64,000 bases of DNA, taken from Bombella saccharophila. GTDB lineage: Bacteria > Pseudomonadota > Alphaproteobacteria > Acetobacterales > Acetobacteraceae. The stretch lies in contig NZ_JANIDW010000001.1 in assembly GCF_026385475.1 (NCBI RefSeq), forward strand, positions 124,001 through 188,000, given 5' to 3'. Positions 28,357 to 38,509 of the stretch are shown here, piece after piece (the first letter of the stretch is position 1; each line of letters starts with the position of its first letter). The translations under genes were made by a program, and so were the position numbers. The notes under the pieces were generated by a model. That model was not told the origin of the DNA. It was given only the letters and a program-made list of their open reading frames with translations, and ran no database searches.

Positions 28357-28838
28357 AATTCAACCTCCCTTGAACTGGTTGTATTATGGATAGTTTATTA
28401 GGAATAATGCAACCCTAGATTGTCTAAAGGTGAAATGACACAACTAAAAGTATAGTTATTAAGAAGCTCGGCCCATAGGTTTTTTCTAGGAAAAGGGATG
28501 ATATATCACGAGAAATTTACAATTTTTCCTAAAGTAAAAAATAAGTATATCTTATTGTTATTTAAGTGTTAAATTTTATATGGGGTATATGATTTTTTTA
28601 TACCTACATTAAATTAAATATTTAACATCTTTTAATAAACAAATTATCTAATCAATTTCTAAGTTAATATAAAATTATCATATTGTGAACATAATGATAT
28701 ATAGATTCTTATGAATGCATATTTACTTATTGGTATTTTCAATTACCAAAATTATGCAATCCAGCATTTTTTTGCCACAAAGAGCCACAATGTGGCAGGC
28801 TTTCTTGAGAACGAATCGCGACTTAAGCAGGAAATGCG
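28357..28838. other. Very AT-rich intergenic region upstream of CtrA-like gene
   Basis: A 482-base stretch, strikingly richer in A+T than the flanking genes (for example 28560-28700 is almost all A/T). It carries the promoter region of the CtrA-like gene and the 3' flank of the next gene. Several TTAA half-sites occur (28610-28640), but none with the exact TTAA-N7-TTAA spacing of a CtrA box that I could find. A hairpin TGCCACA/TGTGGCA at 28773-28797 is preceded by a T-run. No convincing ORF. Confidence 0.6.
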
Positions 28839-29282
28839 TCAGGCGCATCCCGTAATAGTGCCCGAAGTACTGAGCAAATGGTTGATATGCTCGACTGTCC
28901 CGATCAAGGCGCAGGCAACGGGATGGGTTTTATCAGCAACAAAGACAAGGCGTGTTTGGGCGGAGCTTGGGAAAAGGTCCGTCTGGAGGGTAAAGACGGT
29001 GGCGTCCTCTTTATGTTGTTGCTCGGCCTCTTTGGCGGCTTCACTGAGGAGGCGAGCGCAAATACGCTCTAAGGCAGGGAGGAGGCGCGCTCCAATTTGT
29101 GCCTCTGTTTCCTCTGGCGTGGTTTTATGGTGCGCTATTAGCTCCTCCCACCCTGCGCGAGTGAGAAAGCAGGGGATGCTCCCTTCTGGCGTCTCTCGCT
29201 CAGCACGGAGGATGAGACCGTTTTGAGCGAGGGAGAGGACATCCAACTTAGGTAGATGGGCAGGGTCGAGCGTAATGGCCAT
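28839..29282 (-). CDS. Hypothetical protein downstream of M29 aminopeptidase
   Basis: A 147-residue protein I cannot assign. It is acidic to neutral, with no signal peptide or membrane helix. The N-terminal 45 residues read like a small alpha/beta fold with FLTRAGWEELIAHH; the centre is an amphipathic helix rich in Ala, Glu and Lys, and the C-terminal third has VFVADKTHPVACALIGTVEHINHLL. It starts 21 bases after the aminopeptidase stop and has ordinary codon use, so it is probably a real, cotranscribed gene. The antisense frame over it is a shadow. Confidence 0.7.
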   Translation of the reverse strand: MAITLDPAHLPKLDVLSLAQNGLILRAERETPEGSIPCFLTRAGWEELIAHHKTTPEETEAQIGARLLPALERICARLLSEAAKEAEQQHKEDATVFTLQTDLFPSSAQTRLVFVADKTHPVACALIGTVEHINHLLSTSGTITGCA

Positions 29283-29303
29283 GGGCGTTTATCTTGCTTG
29301 ACG

Positions 29304-30548
29304 TTACACCCATTCCCCTGCACGCATGAGAGGAACGTGCTGGCCGTCTTTCACACCATCAATATCAATCTCACCAGAGCCAATCATCCAATCAATATGA
29401 ATCATGGAGTGATTGGCCCCACGGGCGATGAGCTCATCTTCACTCAAGCCTTCAGGGTCGATCATACATTTTGTGTAGGCTTGGCCGAGGGCGATATGGC
29501 ACGCGGCATTTTCATCAAAAAGGGTGTTTTGGTAGAGAATACCGCTTTGGGAAATCGGTGAGGAATGAGGCACAAGGGCCACCTCCCCAATACGGCGCGC
29601 GCCTTCATCACTCTCCAAAATCCGTTGGAGGACATCTTCGCCCTTTTGAGCATGGGCCTCCACGATGCGGCCTTTCTCAAACCGGACCTGAATCCCATCA
29701 ATGAGGGACCCTTGATGAAACAGCGGCTTCGTGCTGGAGACGGTACCTTCTACCCGCGCACAATGGGGAGTCGTAAAGACTTCCTCCGTTGGGATATTGG
29801 GGTTGCAGACCACACCATTGCCCGCAGCTTCTGCCCCACCTGTCCAGAGGTGCCCATCTGCGAGGCCAACGGTCAGGTCCGTCCCCGGCCCGGTGAAGTG
29901 CAAGGCATCAAACCGAGCGTCATTGAGCATAGCCGCGCGGGCATGGAGGGTTTTATTATGCTCTGCCCAAGCCGCTACAGGGTCTGCAACATCCACGCGG
30001 GAGGCATGGAAGATGCCTTTCCATAAGGCAGCGAGGGCTTCATCCTCTGGGAGATGGGGGAAGACCTGTTGCGCCCAAGCGGGGGTAGCACAGGCGATGA
30101 TGTTCCAATTAATATCAAAGCTTGTGATAAGCTCCATCGCGGGGCGATGAGCAGCGGAGCTTGCCCGGCTCGCACGGGAGATATGCTCGGGGTTTTGCCC
30201 CTTTAGAAGGGTGGGGTTGCCCCCGGTGATGGCCATGCGGGCTGCGCCATTGCGGAAGGCTTCAGCCATGCCATTGGCCAGCCAGCCCGCAGCTGTATCA
30301 AAGCTCTCCTCACGGGCGTGGTGGAAACGGGCCAGAGTGGTTTCATCATCCTGATACAGCGTTGTGACGAGTGAGGCCCCTGCTTTATAGGCATGGGTGG
30401 TGATGCGCCGGATAAGCGGGACGGCTTCCAGCCCTGCGGTAATAACAAGCTGCTGGCCGGGTGTAATATTTAACCCCGTGCGGACGGCAACCTCTGCTAG
30501 ACGGTCTAAAAGCTGGTCATGGGTGAAAGAAGATGTAGGCATCGTCAT
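29304..30548 (-). CDS. M29-family aminopeptidase
   Basis: A 414-residue metalloaminopeptidase of family M29 (aminopeptidase T/S type), which removes N-terminal residues from peptides in the cytoplasm using two metal ions. The metal-binding core is visible: NIPTEEVFTTPHCARVEGTV near residue 250, and the C-terminal HSMIHIDWMIGSGEIDIDG with His and Asp ligands. The upstream extension in the open frame back to 30695 lies inside hisC and is not used; the start is ATG 30548 or 30542 (both near an AGGA). It begins 31 bases after the hisC stop and is likely in the same transcript as hisC and the ankyrin gene. Confidence 0.9.
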   Translation of the reverse strand: MTMPTSSFTHDQLLDRLAEVAVRTGLNITPGQQLVITAGLEAVPLIRRITTHAYKAGASLVTTLYQDDETTLARFHHAREESFDTAAGWLANGMAEAFRNGAARMAITGGNPTLLKGQNPEHISRASRASSAAHRPAMELITSFDINWNIIACATPAWAQQVFPHLPEDEALAALWKGIFHASRVDVADPVAAWAEHNKTLHARAAMLNDARFDALHFTGPGTDLTVGLADGHLWTGGAEAAGNGVVCNPNIPTEEVFTTPHCARVEGTVSSTKPLFHQGSLIDGIQVRFEKGRIVEAHAQKGEDVLQRILESDEGARRIGEVALVPHSSPISQSGILYQNTLFDENAACHIALGQAYTKCMIDPEGLSEDELIARGANHSMIHIDWMIGSGEIDIDGVKDGQHVPLMRAGEWV

Positions 30549-30579
30549 ATAATCCTTTGGAGAGGCTGCATGGAGGCGT

Positions 30580-31644
30580 TTAGCGGGGGAGTATGTCATC
30601 AAGGGCGGTGAGGAGGCTATCCATCTCCTCATCTGTGCCGATGGTGATGCGTAACCAACCGCTGATGCGTGGGCTATCACCTTGATGGCGGACAATGATG
30701 GCGCGTTCCCGCAAGGCGGTGAAGATATGCGCCGCAGAGCAAGAGGGATGATGGACTAAAATAAAATTAGCTGTGGAGGGGAGGACTTCCATCCCACGCT
30801 TCTGCAAAGCCGTGATAATGCGCTCGCGTGTGGCGATGATGCGGGCTGTTGTTTGTTTAAGCCATGCCTCATCACGGATGGAGGCTTCCGCCCCTACTTG
30901 GGCAGGGCGGGAGAGAGGGTAGGAGTTGAAGCTATCCTTCACGCGTGCCAGCCCTTCAATTAAGGGGGGCGAGCCGATGGCGTATCCTACGCGCAGCCCT
31001 GCTAATCCTGATGATTTGGAGAAGGTGCGAATGACAAGAAGATTGGGATAGCGGTCGATTAAGCTGATAGCACTCTCCCCACCGAAATCCACATAGGCTT
31101 CATCAATCACCACAACCTGTTCCGAGACGCGTTGGAGAAGTGATTCAATGGCCGGTAAAGGCAGGCTGATGCCTGTATTGGCATTAGGGTTAGCAATGAT
31201 GATGCCCCCCGTAGGCCCTTCATAATCTTCTGGCGCGATGGTGAAATCATCGCGTAGTGGGATGGTGCGGTATGTTAGCCCAAATAATTGGCAATAAATG
31301 GGGTAGAAGCCATATGTCACATCGCTAAAGAGGACAGGGGCATCATCTTGGAATAAGGCGCGGAATGTGTGAGCGAGGACCTCATCAGACCCATTGCCGA
31401 CAAAAACACACTCAACGGGGACATTTGCTTGTGCGGCAATGGCTGTACGCAGCGCTAGGGCGGTAGGGTCTGGGTATAAGCGCAGCGTGTCATCAGCACC
31501 GGCTTTGATAGCCTCTAGCGCGCGCGGAGAAGGGCCGTAGGGGGATTCGTTGGTATTGAGCTTAACCAGTTTTGCTATGCGTGGCTGCTCGCCGGGGATA
31601 TAGGGCTTGAGGGTATGGACCCGTTGGTTCCAAAAGCGGCTCAT
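30580..31644 (-). CDS. hisC: Histidinol-phosphate aminotransferase
   Basis: A 354-residue PLP aminotransferase of fold type I, converting imidazole acetol phosphate to histidinol phosphate (related family members also act on aromatic amino acids). Visible: KLNTNESPYGPSP near the N terminus, FVGNGSDEVL, ANPNANTG, the Asp/Tyr in VIDEAYVDFGG, the PLP lysine in RTFSKSSGLAGLRVGY, and the C-terminal Arg in LRITIGT. The start overlaps the stop of the ankyrin gene (ATGA). No other his genes are nearby. Confidence 0.93.
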   Translation of the reverse strand: MSRFWNQRVHTLKPYIPGEQPRIAKLVKLNTNESPYGPSPRALEAIKAGADDTLRLYPDPTALALRTAIAAQANVPVECVFVGNGSDEVLAHTFRALFQDDAPVLFSDVTYGFYPIYCQLFGLTYRTIPLRDDFTIAPEDYEGPTGGIIIANPNANTGISLPLPAIESLLQRVSEQVVVIDEAYVDFGGESAISLIDRYPNLLVIRTFSKSSGLAGLRVGYAIGSPPLIEGLARVKDSFNSYPLSRPAQVGAEASIRDEAWLKQTTARIIATRERIITALQKRGMEVLPSTANFILVHHPSCSAAHIFTALRERAIIVRHQGDSPRISGWLRITIGTDEEMDSLLTALDDILPR

Positions 31645-32147
31645 GGGTTTGGTGTCTTTGCGTCAAAGAGGCTGCCAAGACCTTGACGATGGGCAAGGTC
31701 GCGCGCGGAGAGGCCCTCAGCATCGCGGAGGTCTGGGTTGGCCCCATGGTCTAGCAAGAAGCGCGCCATTGCTTGCCGCCCAAACATGATGGCGAACATA
31801 AGCGGTGTCCGTCCTGCATGATTAGGATGATCCACCTTCGCCCCATGCTCTAAGAGGAGGCGGGCAATGGGTTCAAAGCCTTTAAAGGCCACACCAGAGA
31901 GGGCGGTTGCCCCTTTCGCATCCACGCCATTAGGGTCGGCCCCGCGCTCTAGCAGCAAACGCGCGGTATCGAGCTGCTCATTATAGGTTGCGACAATGAG
32001 GGGCGTATAACCTTGGTTGTTGGTGCAATCGGCGGGCATCCCAGCGTCCAGAAATTGCGTAACAAGGTCAGTCTCCCCATTACGGGCAGCATCAATAAAG
32101 AGTGTTGTGATCTGTTCTGGGGTAAAGGACATGTTGGGTTGGGACAT
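31641..32147 (-). CDS. Ankyrin repeat protein
   Basis: A 168-residue protein made of about four to five ankyrin repeats from residue 12 on; repeat signatures such as GYTPLIVATYNEQLDTARLL, GADPNGVDAKGATALSGVA and GRTPLMFAIMFGRQAMARFL are plain. The repeats form a protein-binding surface; the partner is unknown. No signal peptide. The start at 32147 has AAGGTAG about 7 bases before; an upstream in-frame ATG at 32219 lacks support. The last four bases overlap hisC, so translation is coupled. Confidence 0.88.
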   Translation of the reverse strand: MSQPNMSFTPEQITTLFIDAARNGETDLVTQFLDAGMPADCTNNQGYTPLIVATYNEQLDTARLLLERGADPNGVDAKGATALSGVAFKGFEPIARLLLEHGAKVDHPNHAGRTPLMFAIMFGRQAMARFLLDHGANPDLRDAEGLSARDLAHRQGLGSLFDAKTPNP

Positions 32148-32492
32148 GGGTAGGCTACCTTGTGTTAGAAGGAGAGCAGATTGATTAACAAGTATTCTCA
32201 ATCTCTTGCTTGTAGGCACTTAGGTCAAGGGGGAGAATGGTGGAATAGCTGTGTATGAGAGGGAAGGCGTAAAAAGAGAGCCTCTAGCTGATGGCTATGA
32301 GCTTAGGCGTGAGTTTGGGGGGTAATATACAGGATTATAAGGAAATTTAACCTTATTTGCGTGTTAGGCATTGCGTTCTTTTGCCGTATGAGGGCAGTTG
32401 TAGAATGTCTGGACTGTTATTGGGCTGTGTTAAGGGGCACGGGGCTGATGGCAGGCGACCGGACGATGTTTTGACTTAAGGACGTTAGATCA
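32148..32492. other. Divergent intergenic region, ankyrin gene/tkt
   Basis: 345 bases between the divergent ankyrin-hisC unit and the pentose-phosphate operon. It must carry both promoters. A short hairpin (TATAAGG/CCTTATT around 32336-32357) is visible. I found no convincing -35/-10 pair, ORF or RNA. Confidence 0.55.
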
Positions 32493-34568
32493 GTGAATAG
32501 TATGCTGTCTCAACTTGGCATAGACACGATCCGCACATTGGTGATGGATAGTGTAGAGCGCGCAAAATCCGGCCATCCGGGTACCGCAATGGCTCTGGCT
32601 CCGGCTATGTATGCTTATTGGCAGTTTACAATGTATTATAATCCGGCTGATCCCTTTTGGCCGGGGCGGGATCGATTTATCCTCTCAGGAGGGCACGCCT
32701 CCATCCTGCTTTATGCGACTATTTTCCTCGCTGGGGTGAAGGATATAGAGGACGGAAAGGTCGTGGACCGTCCCGCTCTTACCTTAGAGGATCTAAAGAA
32801 CTTTCGCCGGTTTGAGGCGCGTACGCCGGGCCACCCAGAATATGGCCTCACCGCAGGGGTGGAGATGACCACAGGGCCTTTAGGCCAAGGGTGCAGTAGT
32901 GCCGTAGGTATGGCGATGGCCGAGCGGTGGTTGGCAACGCGTTATGGCAGGCCGGGGTTTGATTTGTTTGGCTATCACATCACAGCCTTTTGTGGCGATG
33001 GTGATGTGATGGAGGGGGTAGCCAGTGAGGCGGCCTCTTTTGCAGGGCATCTCAAATTAGGCAATCTGACATGGGTGTATGATAGCAATCGCATCTCCAT
33101 TGAAGGCTCTACAGATGTGACCTTCACCGAGGATGTTGCTGCACGTTTTGCCGCTTATGGCTGGCAGGTCCTGGAAGTTGAGGATGGGAATGACGTCCCC
33201 GCTATTTGCGCGGCGTTCAAGCAAGGGCGGGAGGAGACGGACCGCCCGACTTTGATCATCCTTAATACCATCATCGGCTATGGCGCACCGGGCAAAGCCG
33301 GGACGGCCTCGGCCCATGGTGAGCCGCTGGGTATGGAGGCCCTTATAGGGGCTAAGAAGGCCTATGGTTGGCCGCATGATGCCCCACATTTTACCGTCCC
33401 AGATGGAGTAAGGGAGCATTTTGAGGCCCTCTCTGGCAAGCGCGGGGCGGAAGCGCAAGCGCGGTGGGAGGAGCAATTTGCGGCTTATTGTGTGCAATAT
33501 CCGCAAGAAGGGCGGGAGTTAAAGCATATTTTCGCTGGCACGCTCCCAGAAGGGTGGGAGCATAACTTCCCCCATTATCCTACAGATGCAAAGGGGATTG
33601 CCTCGCGCCAAAGTTCTGGTGAGGTGCTCAATGTCATGGCAACTCATGTGCCGTGGCTTATGGGGGGAGCGGCGGACCTTGCGCCTTCGACACGGACCCT
33701 GATTAAAGGAGAATTCTCTTTGCAGGCACCCTCTAACCAAGGGGAAGGCAGCGGGCATTATGGTGGGCGTAATGTTCATTTTGGTGTGCGTGAACATGCC
33801 ATGGCAGCCATTTGTAACGGGCTGGCTTTAAGTGGGTTGCGGCCTTTCTGCGCTGGGTTTGTGATTTTCTCGGATTACATGAAGCCTGCGATGCGTCTTG
33901 CCGCGTTGATGCACCTGCCTGTGATTTATGTGCTGACACATGACTCCATCGGCGTGGGGGAGGATGGGCCAACGCACCAGCCTATCGAGCAATTTGCCCA
34001 GTTCCGCTCCATGCCGGGGCTTACATTGTTGCGCCCTGCTGATGCTAATGAGGTGGTAGAGAGCTGGCGTGTTGCGATGGGCCATCGCTCTGGGCCGGTG
34101 GCTCTTGCTCTTACGCGCCAGAATCTCCCCACATTGGACCGTAGCCGCTATGCCTCTGCCGCTGGTGTGGCGCGTGGGGGGTATGTTTTGGCAGATTGTG
34201 AAGGCACGCCAGAGATTTTGCTGTTAGCATCAGGCTCTGAGGTCTCTTTGGTGGTAGAAGTGTATGAGCGTCTCTCTGCTGAGGGGGTTAAGGCGCGCGT
34301 GGTGTCTATGCCGAGTTTCGATCTGTTCGATGCGCAAGAGAAAGCCTATCGTGATGCTGTATTGCCACCTGCGGTGCGCTTGCGGGTTGGGGTCGAGATG
34401 GCGTCATCCTTTGGGTGGGACCGCTATATCGGTCTAGATGGTGTCGTTATTGCGATGAATCGTTTTGGCGAGTCTGGTGCTGCGGCGGAATTGATGGAGA
34501 AGTTCGGCTTTACGGTAGAGGCTGTGTACACACAAGCACGCCGTTTGTTGAGCCAACAAACGGCTTGA
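32493..34568 (+). CDS. tkt: Transketolase
   Basis: A 691-residue thiamine-diphosphate enzyme moving two-carbon units in the non-oxidative pentose phosphate pathway. The N-terminal TPP domain has SGHPGTAMALAP, GPLGQGCSSAVGMA and the GDGDVMEGVASEA motif (GDG-x26-N). The pyrimidine domain has HFGVREHAMAAICNGLAL with the catalytic Glu and THDSIGVGEDGPTHQP; a transketolase C-terminal domain closes the protein. Start GTG 32493 with AAGGAC upstream, or ATG 32502. First gene of a seven-gene carbon operon, with tal-pgi 15 bases later. Confidence 0.95.
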   Translation: MNSMLSQLGIDTIRTLVMDSVERAKSGHPGTAMALAPAMYAYWQFTMYYNPADPFWPGRDRFILSGGHASILLYATIFLAGVKDIEDGKVVDRPALTLEDLKNFRRFEARTPGHPEYGLTAGVEMTTGPLGQGCSSAVGMAMAERWLATRYGRPGFDLFGYHITAFCGDGDVMEGVASEAASFAGHLKLGNLTWVYDSNRISIEGSTDVTFTEDVAARFAAYGWQVLEVEDGNDVPAICAAFKQGREETDRPTLIILNTIIGYGAPGKAGTASAHGEPLGMEALIGAKKAYGWPHDAPHFTVPDGVREHFEALSGKRGAEAQARWEEQFAAYCVQYPQEGRELKHIFAGTLPEGWEHNFPHYPTDAKGIASRQSSGEVLNVMATHVPWLMGGAADLAPSTRTLIKGEFSLQAPSNQGEGSGHYGGRNVHFGVREHAMAAICNGLALSGLRPFCAGFVIFSDYMKPAMRLAALMHLPVIYVLTHDSIGVGEDGPTHQPIEQFAQFRSMPGLTLLRPADANEVVESWRVAMGHRSGPVALALTRQNLPTLDRSRYASAAGVARGGYVLADCEGTPEILLLASGSEVSLVVEVYERLSAEGVKARVVSMPSFDLFDAQEKAYRDAVLPPAVRLRVGVEMASSFGWDRYIGLDGVVIAMNRFGESGAAAELMEKFGFTVEAVYTQARRLLSQQTA

Positions 34569-34583
34569 TGGAGGAGGAAAGAT

Positions 34584-37430
34584 ATGGGGCGTAAGCCGGA
34601 CACCCCCCTTACGCGTCTGGCAGGATACGGCCAATCTATTTGGCTCGATTTTATCAGGCGGGATTTTATTGAAGAAGGCCGTTTGGCCTCTCTGGTGAAG
34701 GAGGATGCCCTTAAAGGGGTGACCTCCAACCCGGCGATTTTTGAGCAAGCTATCGGCCAAGGGGCGGAATATGAGGAAGCCGTGCAGGAGCTACTGTGTG
34801 AGGAGAGCTTGCCTGCTGGTGCCTTGTATGAAGCCGTAGCGGTGGCGGATATCTGCCAAGCTTGTCGTGTCTTGCGCCCTGTATTTGATGAGACATCCGG
34901 CCGGGATGGTTATGTCAGCTTAGAGGTTTCACCCTATCTCGCTGATGATGCTGAGGCCACTTTGCATGAGGCCCGTAGGTTATGGCAGCGTGTTAATCAG
35001 CCTAATGTGATGATTAAAATCCCCGCGACAGAGGCCGCCCTCCCAGCGATTGAGCAGGCCATTGCGGAGGGGATAAATGTTAATATCACGCTGCTTTTTG
35101 CTCAATCCATGTATGAAAACGTGCTGGAGGCTTATCTGCGTGGATTAGAGGCGCGCGTTCAGAGAGGTCAACCCATTGCCCAGATTGGGAGCGTGGCATC
35201 CTTCTTCGTAAGTCGCATTGATGGGCGGATTGATGCGATGATCGACCGGCGCATCGCTGCGAGGGACCCGCAATCGGACGCGTTGAAGCGTTTGCGTGGG
35301 CAGGTTGCTATTGCTAATGCGCGTATGGCGTATCAACATTATTTGCATGTTGTGGCGAGTCCGCGTTGGCACGCTTTGGCAGAAAAGGGCGCGCAAACCC
35401 AGCGTTTGCTGTGGGCTAGCACGAGTACAAAAGATAAGACCTATCGTGATGTCCTTTACGTAGAGGAGCTGATTGGCGAGGATACTGTCAATACGGTACC
35501 ACCACATACGCTTGAGGCGTTTAGGGACCACGGTGTACCCCAAGCGCGCTTAGCGGATAATGTGGAGCAATCGCGCCAGATTCTAGAGGATGCAGACCGG
35601 CTAGGGCTTGATCTCCCAGCGGTAACCACCACGTTGTTGGGCGAAGGTGTAGCAGCGTTTAAAGCTGCTTTTGATGGATTGCTCGGTGCGGTTGCAGCCC
35701 GCCGAGAGGCTGTTTTGGGGGGACGTCTTATGCGAGTATCCTTAGCATTATCGGATGAGTTGGATAACGCTGTTGTCGCAGCGGGTAAAAGCTGGACGCA
35801 GGATGGTAAGGTGCGCCGCCTGTGGGAGCGCGATGCGTCTGTTTGGACAAATGGGCCAGAGAGCAAATGGCTCGGCTGGCTTGATGTCGTTAAAGATGGC
35901 ATGGCTCATATTGATGCTTACGAGGCCCTACAGCGTGAGGTAAAAGAGCGCGGCTATAGTGATGTGCTGCTCCTTGCGATGGGTGGCTCTAGCCTTGGGC
36001 CGGAGGTTCTGGCAGAGACATTTGGCCAAGTATCTGGTGGGCCGAAGTTGCATGTGCTGGATAGTACGGACCCGCAGCAAGTTGCGAGCTTTGCTAAGGC
36101 GATTGACCCTACCAAGACACTCTTCATCGTTTCCAGTAAATCGGGCAGCACGCTCGAGCCAAATATTCTTTTTGCGTATTTCTGGGCCTTAGCGGGGACA
36201 GCCCTTGGCCGTAAACCGGGGGACCGCTTTGTAGCGGTGACAGACCCCGGCTCCTCGCTTGAGACTGTAGCGCAGGATCACAACTTTGCGCATATCTTCC
36301 ACGGTAATCCAGAGATTGGGGGGCGGTATTCTGTTCTCTCCCCCTTTGGTCTCACCCCCGCAGCCGCTGCCGGGTATGATGTGCGTGCGTTGTTGAACTG
36401 CACACAGCTGATGATTGAGGCATGCGATGCCTCTGTCCCCCCTGTGACGAATCCGGGTGTAAATCTTGGTTTGGCTCTCGGTGTGGCGGCAACGACCTTC
36501 CGGCGGGATAAGGTGACCTTTGTTGCTTCTGAGCAGATTGCCTCCCTCGGGGCATGGCTAGAGCAGCTTTTGGCAGAAAGTACGGGCAAGAGCGGTACGG
36601 GGCTCATCCCTATTGATGGCGAGCCGTTGGGCCGGCCGGATGTTTATGGTGATGACCGCATCTTTGTGGAATTACGGCTTGGGCATGAGCCTGTAAGCCC
36701 GGGGTTGAAAGCTCTGCGTGAGGCAGGTCACCCAGTCGTGACACTGCATCTTGATACGGTGGAGCAGATTGTCCAAGCCTTCTTTGTCTTTGAGTTTGCA
36801 ACAGCCGTAGCGGGCTCTGTTTTGGGGATTGACCCGTTCGATCAACCTGATGTGGAGTTTAGCAAGGTTGAGACGCGGAAACTGACAAAAGCCTATGCGG
36901 AGACTGGCCATCTGCCAGAGGAAGCCCCCTTTGCAAAGGATGGCAACCTCGCCTTTTATGCTGATGAGCGTAATCATGAGGCTTTAGCGGGCAAGGATGC
37001 CAAAGCCATCCTCAAAGCGCATTTTGACCGCGTGGGTAAGAATGATTATATTGGCCTCCTGGCTTATATTGAGCGAGATAAAGCTCATATCGCGTGGGAA
37101 CAGACGGTTAGAGTGGCGTTGAGAGATCAACTTCATGTTGCAACAGCAGCGCAATTTGGGCCGCGTTTCCTCCATTCGACAGGTCAGGCCTATAAAGGAG
37201 GCCCCAATAGCGGTGTGTTCCTCCAAATAACGGCAGATGATGCTGCTGACCTGTCTATCCCGGGCTATGCGTATAGCTTTGGCGTTGTCAAAGCCGCCCA
37301 GGCCAGAGGGGATTTCGATGTTCTTGCCTCGCGTGGGCGTCGTGCTTTACGTGTGCATATTACAGGGCCGTTGCAAGCAGGGTTGGACCGTCTCGCTCAA
37401 CTGGTGACAGAGATTTTAAAAGGAGCTTGA
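34584..37430 (+). CDS. Bifunctional transaldolase / glucose-6-phosphate isomerase
   Basis: A 948-residue fusion. Residues 1 to about 370 are transaldolase: [13 protein letters not shown], the Schiff-base Lys145 in [10 protein letters not shown], and NVNITLLFA. From about 390 on is glucose-6-phosphate isomerase: [21 protein letters not shown], and a long C-terminal domain with [15 protein letters not shown] and FDQPDVE. Together they connect sedoheptulose-7-phosphate/glyceraldehyde-3-phosphate and fructose-6-phosphate/glucose-6-phosphate. The fusion is characteristic of acetic acid bacteria and some other bacteria. It overlaps the next gene's region: the stop lies 2 bases before the gnd ATG. 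Confidence 0.95.
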   Translation: MGRKPDTPLTRLAGYGQSIWLDFIRRDFIEEGRLASLVKEDALKGVTSNPAIFEQAIGQGAEYEEAVQELLCEESLPAGALYEAVAVADICQACRVLRPVFDETSGRDGYVSLEVSPYLADDAEATLHEARRLWQRVNQPNVMIKIPATEAALPAIEQAIAEGINVNITLLFAQSMYENVLEAYLRGLEARVQRGQPIAQIGSVASFFVSRIDGRIDAMIDRRIAARDPQSDALKRLRGQVAIANARMAYQHYLHVVASPRWHALAEKGAQTQRLLWASTSTKDKTYRDVLYVEELIGEDTVNTVPPHTLEAFRDHGVPQARLADNVEQSRQILEDADRLGLDLPAVTTTLLGEGVAAFKAAFDGLLGAVAARREAVLGGRLMRVSLALSDELDNAVVAAGKSWTQDGKVRRLWERDASVWTNGPESKWLGWLDVVKDGMAHIDAYEALQREVKERGYSDVLLLAMGGSSLGPEVLAETFGQVSGGPKLHVLDSTDPQQVASFAKAIDPTKTLFIVSSKSGSTLEPNILFAYFWALAGTALGRKPGDRFVAVTDPGSSLETVAQDHNFAHIFHGNPEIGGRYSVLSPFGLTPAAAAGYDVRALLNCTQLMIEACDASVPPVTNPGVNLGLALGVAATTFRRDKVTFVASEQIASLGAWLEQLLAESTGKSGTGLIPIDGEPLGRPDVYGDDRIFVELRLGHEPVSPGLKALREAGHPVVTLHLDTVEQIVQAFFVFEFATAVAGSVLGIDPFDQPDVEFSKVETRKLTKAYAETGHLPEEAPFAKDGNLAFYADERNHEALAGKDAKAILKAHFDRVGKNDYIGLLAYIERDKAHIAWEQTVRVALRDQLHVATAAQFGPRFLHSTGQAYKGGPNSGVFLQITADDAADLSIPGYAYSFGVVKAAQARGDFDVLASRGRRALRVHITGPLQAGLDRLAQLVTEILKGA

Positions 37431-37432
37431 GG

Positions 37433-38437
37433 ATGCGTATCGGAATTATTGGGCTTGGCCGTATGGGTGGTAATATTGCCGTCCGCCTGACACGTAAGGG
37501 CCATGATGTCGTCGCGTTCGACCGGACCCCTGCTGTTATCGACCGAATCGTCGAGCGGAGCGAGGCGGGGCGTGCGCAGGGGGCTCCTACTTTTGAGAAA
37601 ATGGTGGAGCTTCTCTCTGGGGAAGAACGCCGCGTGATTTGGGTCATGTTGCCAGCGGGGAAGGTCACAGAGGATTGCATCCAAAAGCTTGCCCCTCTCT
37701 TGGGGAAGGGTGACATCATCATTGATGGTGGCAATACCTATTACAAAGAGGATATTCGCCGCGCGAAAGAGCTAGGTGAGCGGGGCATTGATTATATTGA
37801 TGTCGGCACATCTGGCGGTGTGTGGGGGTTAGAGCGCGGCTATTGCATGATGTATGGCGGCGAGAAACATGCCGCTGATTATGTGGACCCGATTCTTGAT
37901 GCATTGGCACCGGGTGTTGGTGATGTGCCGCGTACGCCAGACCGTGAAGATGATGGCCGTCACGACCAACGGGCCGAGAAAGGCTATCTTTATTGCGGCC
38001 CTGCTGGGGCAGGCCATTTTGTGAAGATGATTCATAACGGCATCGAATATGGCATGATGCAGGCCATTGCCGAGGGGTTTGATGTTCTCGCCAGCAAGAA
38101 CTCCGCCAAATTGCCCGAAGATGAGCGTTATGACCTTCACCTAGCCGATATTGCAGAGGTGTGGCGTCGTGGTAGTGTCGTCTCCTCTTGGTTGTTAGAC
38201 CTCACAGCCGAGGCTCTTGCCCGCTCTTCCGACCTAAGCGAGTTTAGTGGGGAAGTGCAGGATTCTGGTGAAGGGCGCTGGACGATTGAGGCAGCGATTG
38301 AGGAGGATGTGCCCGCCCCTGTGATGACAGCGGCCCTCTTTACACGCTTCCGCTCTCGGACAGGCAATAATTTTGCCGAGAAAGCTCTCTCCGCCATGCG
38401 TTACGGCTTTGGTGGGCATGTAGAGCGTAAAAAATAA
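37433..38437 (+). CDS. gnd: 6-phosphogluconate dehydrogenase, decarboxylating (short type)
   Basis: A 334-residue short-form 6-phosphogluconate dehydrogenase giving ribulose-5-phosphate, CO2 and reduced cofactor. [13 protein letters not shown] is the nucleotide-binding Rossmann motif; the second strand ends FDRTP, with an acidic residue that in this family goes with NAD+ rather than NADP+ preference (inference). Catalytic parts: [45 protein letters not shown]. Start ATG 37433 is preferred to TTG 37427 as AAGGAGC lies 7 to 8 bases before it. Confidence 0.95.
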   Translation: MRIGIIGLGRMGGNIAVRLTRKGHDVVAFDRTPAVIDRIVERSEAGRAQGAPTFEKMVELLSGEERRVIWVMLPAGKVTEDCIQKLAPLLGKGDIIIDGGNTYYKEDIRRAKELGERGIDYIDVGTSGGVWGLERGYCMMYGGEKHAADYVDPILDALAPGVGDVPRTPDREDDGRHDQRAEKGYLYCGPAGAGHFVKMIHNGIEYGMMQAIAEGFDVLASKNSAKLPEDERYDLHLADIAEVWRRGSVVSSWLLDLTAEALARSSDLSEFSGEVQDSGEGRWTIEAAIEEDVPAPVMTAALFTRFRSRTGNNFAEKALSAMRYGFGGHVERKK

Positions 38438-38457
38438 AAGGCCTGTTATAGGGTGTA

Positions 38458-38500
38458 AGGGGCGGTTGGGGGCATCCGCCCCTAGCCTCCTTTAAGGAGG
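38458..38500 (+). promoter_or_regulatory. Two hairpins between gnd and the HAD gene, the second sequestering the ribosome site
   Basis: A stem AGGGGCGG/CCGCCCCT (38458-38465/38476-38483) is followed by CCTCC-TTTAA-GGAGG (38486-38500), in which the GGAGG ribosome site of the next gene is exactly complementary to CCTCC. Such pairing could lower translation of the phosphatase relative to its neighbours. Confidence 0.45.
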
Positions 38501-38509
38501 ATGGTCAGG

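Noticed and set aside
28600-28640. TTAA repeats as a CtrA autoregulatory box
   Set aside because: Spacings are 4 or 6 bases, not the 7 required, and such words are expected by chance in AT-rich DNA.
28773-28797. Hairpin TGCCACA/TGTGGCA as terminator of the hypothetical gene
   Set aside because: On the gene's strand it is followed by A residues rather than U, so it does not fit an intrinsic terminator.
28711-29226. 171-codon frame on the plus strand over the AT-rich gap and the opposite gene
   Set aside because: Mostly antisense to the 28839-29282 gene, with no ribosome site and no sensible product.
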